Shown here: positions 1 to 11,910 of the stretch, piece after piece | Numbering within the stretch: the first letter of the stretch is position 1 | How the letters are laid out: every line of letters begins with the position of its first letter | Source: Ziziphus jujuba | Lineage: Eukaryota; Streptophyta; Magnoliopsida; Rosales; Rhamnaceae | Direction: 5' to 3' | Assembly: GCF_031755915.1 (NCBI RefSeq) | Contig: NC_083388.1 | Coordinates: 16,989,001 to 17,053,000 of the forward strand | DNA: 64,000 nt | Translations under genes and position numbers: made by a program | Notes under the pieces: generated by a model | Database searches by the model: none | Seen by the model: only the letters and a program-made list of their open reading frames with translations | Told to the model about the DNA's origin: nothing

Positions 1-335
1 CCTGATGGCAACCTTGGTGCACTACAAAAGAAGGGTGATGTTGCCAAAGACAAGTTTTCCAAAGTTGGTACTCTAATTTTTTATTATTCCTAACCATCAT
101 GTCAATATAAAACATCACACACACACACACACACACGAAAATGTCATTAAGAGGCAAATTGCTCACCATTTGGTTGTCAATGGTCATCCATAACCATTAA
201 ATCATACAGATGGTGCAGATTTAATAGTTGTGAATGGCTCTTGCCCACCATATGGTGTCTGACTTTGTCCATATATATTAACGGTATTATACACACACGT
301 ATATATGTTACAAGATATTTGCATAATAGATAGAT

Positions 336-374
<39 letters not shown>

Positions 375-1487
375 CTGTGTCTGTGTATAAGAAGTCTTTC
401 ATAAAGAATTGAACAAGTTATTACTAGTAATAGGACGGCTATTATTTCTAATTATCAGCAATAGAATTGTGGATAAGATAATTTCATATCTAAGCACTTT
501 CTTACCTGGATATTCAGATATAAATTATGTTGATGTGATAATTTCTATTGTATATAATAAATCTCAAACTAATTCTTGTCCTATTATTCAGGTGTTTTGG
601 TATGCAGTCACAAACTACAGGACATGGATCTTTGTCCTTCTCTATGGATATTCCATGGGTGTCGAATTGTCCACCGATAATGTCATTGCGGAGTATTTCT
701 ATGATAGGTTTGTCTTCTTCTCCATACAAGTTTCTCAAAAAGAGTTTTCTAGTAGATGAAAAACTTAATAAAGAAAACTATGACCTAACCGGTATGCCTT
801 ATATGATCTGTTTTGAACAGGTTTGATCTTAAGCTTCACACTGCCGGCATAATTGCGGCTTCATTCGGTATGGCTAACATCGCTGCTCGTCCTTTCGGCG
901 GCTACGCTTCCGATAGAGCGGGAAAATACTTTGGCATGAGAGGAAGACTCTGGACACTCTGGATCCTCCAAACCCTAGGAGGAGTTTTCTGCATCTGGCT
1001 CGGCCGTGCCAATACGCTTCCCATTGCCGTCTTAGCCATGATTCTTTTCTCCATCGGAGCTCAAGCTGCCTGCGGAGCCACGTTCGGTATCATCCCCTTC
1101 ATCTCCCGGAGATCGTTGGGGATCATATCGGGCCTCACTGGCGCCGGAGGGAACTTCGGGTCGGGTTTGACTCAGTTGGTATTCTTCTCGAGCTCGAAAT
1201 TCTCGACGGCGACGGGGTTGTCTTGGATGGGGGTGATGATTGTTTGTTGCACTCTTCCTGTTTCTTTGGTTCATTTCCCACAGTGGGGGAGTATGTTCCT
1301 TCCGCCGTCGAAAGACGTCGAAAAATCTACGGAAGAATTCTATTATGGATCTGAATGGACCGAGGAAGAGAGACAAAAGGGTCTTCACCAGCAGAGTCTT
1401 AAGTTTGCTGAGAATAGTAAGTCTGAGCGTGGACGACGTGTTGCTTCAGCTCCAACACCTCCAAATACCACACCTTCACATGTTTGA
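1..1487 (+). CDS. NRT2: High-affinity nitrate transporter, NRT2 family (3' part, 5' end outside window)
   Basis: Exons 1-63 (partial), 592-707 and 821-1487 join in frame to give the last 281 residues and a TGA stop. NRT2 proteins are plasma-membrane nitrate/H+ symporters of the major facilitator superfamily; in roots they usually work with the partner NAR2/NRT3.1. The sequence shows the NRT2 loop with [10 protein letters not shown] before the first splice site, then [10 protein letters not shown], a helix with [14 protein letters not shown], and the nitrate-signature type glycine-rich helix [12 protein letters not shown]. The hydrophilic tail contains [17 protein letters not shown] and ends [10 protein letters not shown], closest to the NRT2.1/2.2/2.4 subgroup rather than NRT2.5 or 2.7. 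Introns are 528 bp and 113 bp, both GT-AG, and the two-intron layout is usual for the family. Intron 1 carries AC, TA and TG microsatellites. The basic RGRRVAS stretch near the C-terminus is a plausible phosphosite by family analogy (inference). Confidence 0.95.
117..386. repeat. Microsatellites in NRT2 intron 1
   Basis: An (AC)n run lies at about 117-136 and a compound (TA)n(TG)n run at about 337-386, both inside the first intron visible here. They explain the small ORFs in this interval, which are not genes. Confidence 0.85.
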
Positions 1488-2386
1488 TTTCATTAGTCCT
1501 TTTTCAATGGAAGCTCAAATATATAACAAGCTGCAAAGTAGAAACCAATAACATTGAAAGGGGATGCCAATATACCAACCCTCATATATATATATATATA
1601 TATATAAACAGTCCTGATCATATCAAAGTATTAAAAAGTCAGGATGCGATATATATGCAGTAGTGTGTGCTGACATGTCTGCTTCAAATGTTCATGTATT
1701 TCCATGAACTTTTTTTTTTAATTTTTTTCCTTTTCTTCCAAGTATAGAGAAGAATCAGAAGTTGCGTATATCCTTATAGAGGATTCTGGGTGTTAGTAGT
1801 CAATGAAGAAAGATTCCAATGGAGTTTGTTTAATGGTATCTATATTTGTAATGATATACCTTTTTAAATGCAGATATCTCAATATACACTTGCTTGTGGT
1901 ACACATCATGATTCATCACCAGGAGTTTGAAAAATTATATATTAATTCCACTTAATTATGGGGCACTCAATGATTGGACAGAATTTGGGATTCTGATTTT
2001 ATAATTTAGAAGATTCTCTATTAATTATTTTCTGAAAAAGTTGACTTGTCTCTTTTTAGAAACGGAGAGAGAAAATTTATCAAAATTAAAATGTATAGGA
2101 TGTTGGGTTCATAGCGTCAGCATGAGATCGATGGGATTTTTATTATTATTTTTCTTTTCTCAATAAGATTGATGGCATAATTAATATCAATTAGAGTATT
2201 GTTATTTGTTACAATATGTATGATGAACAGTAACATTACCTTTATTAATATAGCAATTATTTGTTGCGGATATTTATTTTCTTTATTTTCTTTTTTTTTA
2301 TGTCAACCTGTTCCTATCGAATTCCAATTTCATCAACTCCGAAATTGGATAGTTGGAAGACATATTTTTACACCGAGTACGAAACG

Positions 2387-2422
<36 letters not shown>

Positions 2423-4025
2423 ATCTATGGGAAATTGAATTTATCTGTTTTCTTACGTAGGAACAAGAGACAAAGCCATAGAAATATTTACTGCCTTTAG
2501 GACTGATTGATGGTTGATGAAAGGGAGACTTCAACCACTCGAAAGTAGAATCATCAATATTTCAGTAAAAAAAAAAAAAAAATGCAGAACCATCAATAGG
2601 TCAAAAAGACTTTAAAATATTAAAAACTAAAAACTATTAATGAGCATATATAGAGTTCAATTTTAATTAGATGTTCTTGCCTGATGAGTCACTCTCTGCT
2701 GTGTTTATGTGAAAAGATTGATAACCACTATTTGTTTTTTTTATGTATAATTCATTCGATCAATTCCAATTTCTTTGGACGGCAAAAACTATCAATTTGA
2801 GAATGTTGAAAGAGAGCGAGATTGATAGAGAAGACAAGTGCACATACTCAAAGTTGACTTTGGACACCTTGTTTGTGTACTCGGATAACTATTATTATTA
2901 CTATTATTATTATGAATATACTCGGACAACTTTTATGTATAATGTTTTGGATATTATGTATAATATGTGTATACAAAGTTGGTTTAGTCTGAGTATGACC
3001 TATATCCGCAACTTATTAACCTACGGATATCGGCCTCTGATTGGAATTTTAAATTTGTTATATGGTGAATATCGATGTCATTTATTCGCATGTAGACAGT
3101 AGAAACCCTGTTGCAATTAAGAATCAAGTTGAATTTTGAATTAAATAAATTAGGTAACAATTTCGTCTTCTCTAACATTATTGTTAAATGTTTATTCGTA
3201 GAAGTGGATTAAAAATAAGATATAAGACACTTTTTCACACCCTTAATTTTTCTATAAATTAAGTTTATATAAATTTTTATATAAAGTTCAATTGGGGAAG
3301 ATAAAAGTCCTTCACTTGACAATGAATAACTTTATTTCAGCAACATGTATATATATATATATATATGTATATTATAAAAACAAAAACTTTATCTGTATTT
3401 GATTATTTATAAGAATAATTGCAGTTCAATACAATCCTTACGTTTTCAGGTATTGTTATCTAGATTTTTAATCTAACATTTGTTGCAATTTGGTCAAATT
3501 TATATTTTTTTTCTTTCTTTTTCCTTTTTTTTTTTGGGGGGGGTTTTTTTTTTTGGGGGGGGGGGGGGGGGGGGCGCTAAAAGTGCTAAACAACTCTCCT
3601 ATGCCACGGGTATTAAATTTATTATTTTTATATTAAAAATTGTTATTTTCCATCGAAGTTTGGATTAATTGTGAACCTCTTTGTACGCATTCAAAATTTT
3701 GGAAGTTTACATTTTGAACTAGTTCCTCCAATGGGGCATGGGGATATAATTTGGACTCAAACTTGTGGATAGTCCATAAAAAATAAAAAAAAAATAAAAA
3801 AATAAAATGTATAGATTGTAGAACTAGAATCACCACACTTGTCGAATTCAGTTAATATATAGGACTTGCTCTTAAATCTTAATGAATGAAAATATTCGAA
3901 AAACTGGATTTTGTTGCATAGACAGTATGATACCAATTATTTCTTATTAAATAATTCTCAGATTAATTCCAACAAGGAAAAATAAAAAAGGAGAACATAC
4001 TCAGATAAATAATGGGGGGACTTAC
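1488..4025. other. Non-coding AT-rich flank downstream of NRT2
   Basis: After the NRT2 stop I see only AT-rich DNA: a (TA)n run at about 1586-1606, another at about 2391-2419, ATT repeats near 2890-2912, TA runs near 3350-3366 and G-runs at 3536-3574. Open frames here (for example 2199-2438 and 2743-3102) are low-complexity or shadow frames without recognisable protein character. The first few hundred bases must hold the NRT2 3' UTR, but no cleavage site can be fixed from sequence alone. Confidence 0.7.
3536..3574 (+). repeat. Two long guanine runs separated by poly-T
   Basis: Eight consecutive G at 3536-3543 and about twenty consecutive G at 3555-3574 are separated by eleven T. Such runs can form a G-quadruplex and are also prone to sequencing and assembly length error. 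Confidence 0.85.
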
Positions 4026-4131
4026 CTGATCAGTATTCAGCACCAATGCCTTGTAGAGAATTTCATCATCAGTGTTTAGTGCACAAGTCAACGTGGTCAA
4101 TCTAGAGATTTAGATTACGTAAGGCTTTTAC

Positions 4132-4733
4132 ATATATAGTTTTTTTTTTCTTTTCGTTGAAATCAAAATAATTTTAACTTCTCAAATATGTTTAGAGCTT
4201 TTTGGCTTAATTTTCTTTTTTGTATTTCCATACTATCATCTTTACAATTATATTTAAAAATCAAATTAAACTGTTTACATATATTTTTCATAGTAAAGAA
4301 AAGTATAACTTGATTAATTGAGGATTACATAGGATGTGTTAGATAATAAAATTTTTAACTACACTTCTTTTAAGTTTTAATTTCCTTATAAAACTAGTTT
4401 GGACCCAATAGTATGGCTATAGAGAGGTTTTATATAGTTTTTTCCTTTTTGTTGAAATCAAAATATTTTTAGCTTCTCAACCATGTTTAAAGCTTTTCTT
4501 TTTTGTTGAAGCCAAAATATAAGCACATTTGGAGCTTCTTACCTCGAAACTTTTTGTATAAATACCAAATTATAATTTGCATATTTTTTTCTAATAAAAA
4601 AATGTATAATTTGATTAATTAAGGATTGCATAGGATAAGTTAGATAATAGAATTTTTAACAACATTTCCTCTAAGTTATAATCTCTCATAGGAATAAAAC
4701 TAATTTGATCCCAATAGTATGACTAGAAAGATA
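4132..4733 (+). repeat. Direct tandem duplication, unit ~300 bp, two copies
   Basis: Copy 1 (about 4132-4430) and copy 2 (about 4431-4733) share the same ordered landmarks: a TATATAGTTTTTT start, GTTGAAATCAAAATA, TTGATTAATT followed by AGGATT and CATAGGAT, AGTTAGATAATA or GTTAGATAATA, and the end CCCAATAGTATG. The copies have diverged by substitutions and small indels, so the duplication is not recent. Confidence 0.8.
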
Positions 4734-4891
4734 TTTTGTTGTAATTAATAGGATAATTCTAGACTCACCAAAATTGTTATCCAAAATTTTAATTGCCCAT
4801 GGGTTGATATTGTTTTGTTGTAATTAATAGGATAATTCTACACTCACCAAATTTGTTAACCAAAATTTTAATTGCCCATGAGCTGATATTG
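4734..4891 (+). repeat. Direct tandem duplication, unit 79 bp, two copies
   Basis: The unit starting TTTTGTTGTAATTAATAGGA occurs at 4734 and again at 4813, exactly 79 bp apart. Both units run through ACTCACCAAA and AATTGCCCATG to GATATTGTTT with only a few differences. It abuts the ~300 bp tandem duplication immediately upstream. Confidence 0.9.
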
Positions 4892-5340
4892 TTTCATTGA
4901 TTTTTACCTCCTATGATTATAGACACTATTAATTTACATCTTGTAATGAATAACCATGTCAAATGCTATATCATGTGGTTTAAAATTGTGGTGAAGTTCG
5001 TTTATTCCTTTAGCATTACTATAATTAATACTCTACCTTGCTGGATCTCTTTCTTGTCACTTTTTAAGTGTTTTTCTTTTGCTTAGTTTTTTTTCTATCT
5101 CTATTATCTGAATTTTATCATTTTAATTTCCAAGGAATTAATAATAGCAACTATTTTTAAAATGATGACCTTTTAATCACTCATCTAAATAATCTTTTTT
5201 CTTTAAGATAACTTATTATATACATAACTAAAAGAAAAAATAAACTAATTAAGCATATAAAGAATAACTATTTTTTAGATGATGTGAGATTCTATTACTA
5301 TTTGGATAAGGAAAATCCATTTATATATGTATATATATAT

Positions 5341-5510
5341 ATAATGAGGTTTAAGTGAGGATATCCTCAATATTTGAAATTGAGAATGAAATTGTTTTAT
5401 TACAATCTTTTTAGCCGAGTTACATCTAACCCACATGAATGACACCTAATCTAACGATCTTAAATGATCAAGCTCTGAGGATATCCACATGAGCTGTACT
5501 TAATATACAT
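5341..5510. mobile_element. Possible MITE with imperfect terminal inverted repeats
   Basis: TTAAGTGAGGATATCCTCA near 5351-5369 is mirrored by TGAGGATATCCACATGAG near 5476-5493. The GAGGATATCC core is itself palindromic, and the block is bounded by TA repeats on both sides. No transposase is present. The short inverted match is clear, but the element boundaries are inferred. Confidence 0.4.
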
Positions 5511-5531
5511 ATATAACATCTTTTTTATGAA

Positions 5532-5564
<33 letters not shown>

Positions 5565-5695
5565 AATTTTCTATATATATATCAAGACATCTTGATGGTT
5601 TTTCAATTTAGACCTTATTTTTTAACCTTTAGATTATTTCAAGGATTGAGATATAAAATGATGTTTGAAGCTTAAATAAACCTAAACATGGACTA

Positions 5696-5714
5696 CCCCC
5701 CCCCCCCCCCCCCC
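5696..5714 (+). repeat. Poly-C run of about 19 bases
   Basis: A homopolymer C run follows GACTA and precedes AAAAGG. It is read directly from the sequence, and its length may be unreliable. Confidence 0.9.
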
Positions 5715-7140
5715 AAAAGGTTTTAATACATTACCTAACTTATTTAAACAACCAAAACATTTTTAAATCTTAACTCTTAATCAATTCAAAGGTTAATGAT
5801 AAAGAATCCAGATATTTTCTTCATCAAAACGTTTTAATGAAAAACTGACTATATATATATATATATAACATGTTAACTTAATAGGTTTCATACGATAATA
5901 TTATACCAAGTTGATAGTCCCATCATAAAAGACTAGTACATTTACACAGATAAATGTTCCTCTTAAAACTACTTTCTTGCTTGTACTTAGAATATAGATG
6001 GCATCTTAATTAATGAATATAAAACTAAAAAACTTAAATAGGAATACTGTAATCTTATGCATTCTTATTATAAATAAAAATTATATACTGACCAATAGTG
6101 GCTTTACTTTAACTAAAAATATAAACAATTAGTTAGTACATCATTTTGCACAGAGTTCATAAAGTCAGATAATTAACCATGACTTACTTGTTTAGGAAAC
6201 CAATAGTTGCTTGCCGCATTCATATTAAAGTAGTAATGTGTAAATCATGTGTTTTTTTATTTTTTATTTTTTAATAATACGGTGGGAATGGGATAGACAA
6301 ATGATTTATTTGGTGGAGTTATCTTCTGCTTTCTCAACAAATACCAACTCAAAAACAACTTTGACCCATCAAGGAACATGCGCTGTACTTTTATGACATA
6401 TCTCGTTTTCAATAAAAGCCAAGAAGATTCAAAGTATTTTCATCATAAAAAAATAAAAATAAATAAAAACAATGAATATTCAAAGTATCTCTTCAACTTA
6501 AAATAAATAAAATAAAAGAAAGAAAAGATTCAAAATAATTCCCTTCCACCTGTATCCCTATAATATTCTTTCCATCACTAGCTATGGACTTAACAAAATT
6601 CAAGACGAACACGTTGCAACAGTATCTGTTTATTGAAAGGTCTAGATATGGGCTGCCTTCAAATAGTTTGGAAACATGTAGCAGTGTATCCAAAATGGAC
6701 AGGCAAGAGTCAATGGCAGACGTTGTACAGCATAATTGAAACATGAGGAACTCCAACTCCATTCAAGGACTCGAATTGCAGATCATGAATTGCTTTCACT
6801 TTTCTAAAGAATATCTAAGCCACCCTTCATGTCTTCCTCCTATAGATTATCTGGTAAACCGTACAAGTCTTTTGCGTTTTGAATAAACTTGGGATTTGTT
6901 TTGGTAAACCATACCCTTAAAGTCTTTTGCTCCTTGGTTTTGATTAAACTTAGGATTTGTTTTGGATGCTGGGCTGCACTAGATGAGATAAGACTGTTTC
7001 AAATTTGATACAATTTAAATAGGCCAATTCAATACAATATAGTTCAACATCCCAAGCTGGTTATAGTTCGAATATGCTAAACTTGGATGATCGTCTTGCA
7101 TTTCATAATGTGATAGATCAAAAACAAAATTATAGTGGAT
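5715..7140. other. Non-coding AT-rich interval
   Basis: No exon set could be assembled. A minus-strand open frame at 6493-6762 (89 codons) has a balanced amino-acid composition, but I recognise no family, no splice partners and no promoter. The opposite strand of the same block is also open for a long stretch. A short repeated phrase (TGGTAAACC, AAGTCTTTTGC, AACTTGGGATTTGTTTTGG and variants) occurs twice near 6851-6965. Confidence 0.5.
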
Positions 7141-7149
7141 ATACAATAA

Positions 7150-7703
7150 TGCTAACACAAAACGCTAACATATCATGTTGAATCGAGTTCGTGTCGTGTA
7201 TATGTAAAATTTAATTAACCCAAACACAATCCGTTATAATTTTGTGTGAAAATAAATAAACCTGAACTCATTTAATAAATTATCATGTAACTCGATATCC
7301 GATCCGTTAACCCATTAACAATAAATAAAAATTTAAAATTTAAATTTGATTTATCTTTCAAATAATAAAATAATATTTTTTAAAAAAATTACAAAATTTC
7401 TCGTTTGTTTTTAAATTTTTTAAAAATTAACTAAAAAAGAACAAGTTGATGCATATCTAACAATATATTAAGTAATTTTAATATTATAAAATTTATGTGA
7501 TTACAAAAATATCATTTTTTAATAAGTTTAATAGGTTTATCGTATATTATCGTATTTTACTTGTTAAAATACATTAATTTATTATGTCTTATTGGATGAC
7601 ACTGATACGGAACCAATACAATATCACCAACCCAAACCCATAAATTATCGTATAAATTCATCTCGTATTATCATATCGTATGAGATTTTAACAGGCCTAG
7701 TAG
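7150..7703 (-). mobile_element. hAT-like transposon remnant (non-autonomous)
   Basis: The 3' end as drawn, read on the minus strand, begins CTAGGCCTGTTAAAATCTCA, the kind of end seen in many plant hAT elements that carry genus-binomial-like GGGTTTGGGTT subterminal motifs. Subterminal AACCCAAAC and CGTGTCGTGT motifs are present near both edges. I could not define the other terminus or a target-site duplication, so the left boundary is approximate and the assignment tentative. Confidence 0.35.
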
Positions 7704-8139
7704 AACGACCACCAAAAGCAATGGTTTATGGTAACACGCTGCATCCATGATAATGCTGTTTCTTTGACCTGGCCATTTAACAAGTATGACATTTAGCTTT
7801 GGTGGAAATAATAAAATAAAAAAAATTTAAAATTTAAAATTTTTATTTTAAAAAAAAAAAAAAAAAAAGGTAGACTCAGAAAATGCAAATATATGACCTC
7901 CCAAGCCAATAACACTAGTTGTACCGGATTAATGATTATTTGTTTGATACTGCAGATGAAAGAAGTACAATCTTACAGATGGATATATACATCTTACTTA
8001 TCAATTGATGTACACTGTGGAACAGTCAACTCACTTGTAATCTTCTCAACCTCCAGCAGACCATATTCTTTTGCAAATTGCAATGCATCAGAGCTTCGGT
8101 TTCCACTAGAGAAGCATAAAGATGATCATTACAGCACAA

Positions 8140-11100
8140 CTAGTAGCTTATCTTTCCACGCCCACCACAAGTGCTGCAGGATCGGGAAGAAGAGCACTTT
8201 GTACAATAGCTCCATTTCTTGGGAAGCCTGGAAAAATTAACCACTAAGTGGAGTTTGTTTCAGCTAGTAAGGGAATGGAAACTTGGAAGGGGTGAGGGAC
8301 AAGAGATTGAACTCAAAGGAAATGTACCCTGCTGTGAATCGAGTTGCCATATTCTTTGCTTTTGTTCTTGCCCTCTGAGAACTTTCATCTGACCGTTTCT
8401 TAAGTACAAATCCTTCGCCATTGCATTCTGAACATATACCAGAACCTCCACAATCTTCACAAGTTTTTAAAGCAACCTGGATTTTAAAAAAGAATTTCTG
8501 TTGGAATTTGGAACTTGCACAGAAAGTTCAGGCATGAGGGACAAACTAGAGATGAACAAACAGATACATCAAGTTGGAATAGCAATTCTATAGACCATGT
8601 AAAAATTCCTTGAAACAAGGTTCCTATAAAAGAATAAAGGTTCCATTGCAAATGAGGATACTGAAATAACAACATTGAGAACTTCTAGCAAAAGCTGTTC
8701 AGGGTGAGAATTGGAAGGAGATAACGGATAAAAATCATAGATCAAAAAACTGAATTCCCAAGTTATCTACAATATGGTACATCTTTTTCACAGTGAATCA
8801 CAACATATTTTGGCAAAAGAGCATGCTGAAAGTCTAAACTAGAGCTTCAGAGTCTGGATTCATCGTTCAGCATCTTATCTCTAAGTAATCATATTAGAAA
8901 TTATTCTCTGTCTTGGAACACATCTTTCATTTTTCTGGCCACCAGTGCTCTTTAAGATTCTAAAAACAACAGTCTTGGATATTGATATTTCTGGAGGAAA
9001 AGAGTTATTTGAAAATGAAAGCTTGTAAAAGAATACATAAAAGAATAATAAGAGCACATACCATAAGATTATAAATGACATTCTAGAATGTCAATGAAAT
9101 AGTACATAAAAAAGATCTTATGTAATGTCTGATAATCTGTTAATAATGTTACACTATTTCACATTGCACATATCTTAATAAGTACTAGTTTTGAAAATTT
9201 AACCCCAAAATCAGTGTGTTGAAACTAAAAAAGCATGGTTCAGAATATATTGTATTTATAAATTTAGTGCGAACCTCGGGTTCCTTGGGAGCTTTGCTTC
9301 TCCTCACAAGAAAGGTTGCAGCTGCACCCACAACTGTGGAAGCAATTACCACAGAAGCTGCTGCTTCAGGTAGAGCAGAAGTTATCGTGACCGATCTTTT
9401 TCCTAGCTCTTCAGACATTACATCAACTAAAGAACAAAAATTAGGATGACCACCATGTTCAATTTGGCAGCAACTTAAATATCAGCTGCAAGTACTCATT
9501 AATTGAATATAACTCATAAAAAGAGGGGAAAAAGGAAATATAAATCTATATATATATATATATATATATGCGGTTTTGTTTTATGGTGAGGGACTTATGG
9601 AGAGGGACTGTGAGGGACAGCCATCTATAGCTGTCAGATCTGCATGATTTTTGTGATCTGATAGCTATTGATGTTGTCCCTCACAGTCTCTCTCCATAAG
9701 TCTCTTACCATATCATTTATGCATATATATGTATGATCTAAGAAAGATCTCTCCTTCCAATGGAGATTTCTCACAGGGTTGACTTGACTAACCAATGTAC
9801 TTTAAAATTTGTTTTGTGCCAGTATTGTACATTAGTTTCCCAAGATATTACATCCATAAATCATTTTTAGTTTCCCCACCACAATAAAAGCTTGGAAAAG
9901 TGGGAAAAAAAAAATGAAACTTGAAATGAGCTAAATCAGGTGTCTCAATAGTTGATTGTGATAACCAAAATACATCGGAAATCGGACAATTTAAAGTTGG
10001 GGAACAGAAACATGTAAAAACAATGGAAGCACAGGAAAGAAAGTGAAATGGAATCCAACTTCCTTCATTGAGTTAATAAGGAAACAAATGTTAAATGCAA
10101 CTTAATAAAGGTATTGTCAATAAAACCAAGAGACCAACATTTAAAATGCAGAAGCCAACATTTTAACAATTTAACTCATAGGCCAAGACATTTATCATCA
10201 TATTCTAATTCTTTTCTTAAAAAAGATGCCTTCAACTGGTTAAGAAGCAACAGCATCAAAACTAAACAGCACGGGGGTAAAATACTTAAAGTGCACAACT
10301 TATATAAGGTTGAACAAGATATATTGGAGATGTATGCTCAACATCAAATTCCAGAACAAACTGGAAAAGTATTTCCTGATGAAGGCTGGACAATCTGACT
10401 GGAAACAAAAGCCTAGAATCTCTATATAGGAGATATTATCTCCAAAATTGAAACGTGTTTAATTAAGGCACCATTTATCCACCAATAATGAACGAATAGC
10501 CTTGGCTCAATCTTTAGAATTAGTTCCATAAGTAATATTCTGATCAATATTAACAACATGGCTAAGCCAGCACCTTTATTTTTTATTTTTTTATTTTTTT
10601 ATTTTTTTATTTTTTTATTTTTTCAAGGACAATGTTGGTCCTTTCATTATGCCAAAACAGCATAAATGTAAAAATAACATTTTTATAAGCAATTTTTGGC
10701 TTCAAGTTGATCGAACTTTTGAACATTCCTTATATGCAAGAAAAAACCAACTTAATCCAATTGAGCCCAAAATTAAGTAAATAAAAGTTTGAAACCACGT
10801 ATAATCAGCCCACAGCTAGTGAGATTAGGCATATGAGGTGTAGGCAAATAGGTCGACCACACCAGTCGAGAATTCCACACTACACACCTTCAGGAACCAA
10901 GACAGAGGGAATCCCTTTTCTCCACAAGTTCCATTGTACCTCCTGGATCCCAACATGAAACATGTGAAGGCTTCAATTTAAGATTACAAGTCAACCCAGC
11001 ATCCAAACCAGAAAATCTGTCTTCTCAACCAGAAAAATCTAGTTATGCTTCTACATAGACTACAAATATCAATCCTTAACATGTATTGATTCCGCATTTT

Positions 11101-11910
11101 ATTTCATATCTGATACACATTAAATGCAAGTTCCACTCAAACTCACATTGGCCTAGAACCTTTTTCTTGTTACTATTCTCCTCGTCCTTAAGGATACCAT
11201 CTCTCAAAAAAGACTTGACCCACAATCAGGTCCTAACTGTTAAGCAGGAAATCACTTTTCCCTCAGCTACACAAACCAAAAAGCACCATAAAGTTAAGAT
11301 TAATGAATACACAAATACTTCAACTAGCACTGATTCTAGTGTCCCAATTTCTATTGCCTTTCCCTTTTACACCTACAACAACTCATAACCGGTTTAGAAA
11401 ATCAGAAAACAAGGAAAACCATCTTTGTATTAAATACTAATTACGAAAACCCATTAAAACAGCAACCTTCCTCCATAAAAGATTACAATGAATAAGGAAG
11501 GTGGAAACACCCTATCACAGGAACCCACTTTTAAATGACCTTAAAATGCACGTATTAATGCCTCAATTAACTGAAAGCTGCAATGGACGTTTACCATTAA
11601 TAGGGCGTTCTCATTTGTCTCATAATTGTAACGCATGCCCATCAACCACCTTCAATACCCACTACCCATCTATCAAATAAGCATATAAAAGAACAATTAC
11701 TGTGATAAACCTTTTTTAACTTTCCATGGAAGAATTGGATCTAGCAAAATAGAGGAAATAATGAGATGGGCTTAAATACAAAGAGTTTCAGGTTCACATA
11801 AAATTTAATATATATTTTTTAATAGTTTTAGAAACAAAGAGAAAAAGTGGATATGTTTTCTTACTCTTAGGAAATGGAGCAAATGCTGAATTGCGCAGCG
11901 CGAGCTTCAT
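8140..11910 (-). CDS. Small membrane protein with four CxxC pairs (DnaJ-type cysteine-rich zinc-finger-like)
   Basis: Minus-strand exons 11910-11865, 9426-9275, 8476-8328 and 8227-8140 join to 435 nt, or 144 residues. Residues 1-25 are a short N-terminus (MKLALRNSAFAPFPK, then the first splice). About residues 33-57 form one alanine/valine-rich membrane helix followed by basic RRSK. Residues 72-84 and 124-136 hold four CxxC pairs (C72/C75, C81/C84, C124/C127, C133/C136). Three are followed by GxG-like glycines (CEDCGGSG, CSECNGEG, CSTCGGRG), as in the zinc-binding region of DnaJ and in plastid BSD2/LQY1-type proteins. It is expected to bind two zinc ions and act in thiol or chaperone-type chemistry (family inference). 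All splice sites are GT-AG; the first donor AGA|GTAAGA is near perfect. Exons 2-4 are well supported. Exon 1, 2.4 kb upstream, is inferred from phase and splice fit; otherwise translation would start at 9418. Cellular location is unknown. Confidence 0.75.
9569..9723. mobile_element. Palindromic MITE in intron 1 of the zinc-finger gene
   Basis: About 155 bp form one long imperfect hairpin. The left arm around 9584-9619 (TGGTGAGGGACTTATGG onward) pairs with the right arm around 9675-9710 with about three mismatches in 36. Inner arms CTATAGCTGTCAGATC and GATCTGATAGCTATTG extend the pairing toward a short loop. Both ends abut TA repeats, consistent with TA target preference. It has no coding capacity. 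Confidence 0.8.
10572..10622 (+). repeat. (TATTTTTT)n minisatellite
   Basis: Near-perfect copies of an 8-9 bp ATTTTTTT unit occupy about fifty bases in the same intron. Read directly. Confidence 0.85.

Noticed and set aside
1032..1388. 118-codon minus-strand ORF inside NRT2 exon 3
   Set aside because: It is antisense to a clear coding exon, with Arg-rich shadow composition and no family resemblance.
4734..4891. Possible CRISPR-like repeat-spacer pattern
   Set aside because: There are only two adjacent copies without spacers in a plant nuclear context; it is a simple tandem duplication.
7893..8240. 115-codon plus-strand ORF over the zinc-finger gene's last exon
   Set aside because: It overlaps the minus-strand exon with CxxC pairs in antisense and has no recognisable domain.
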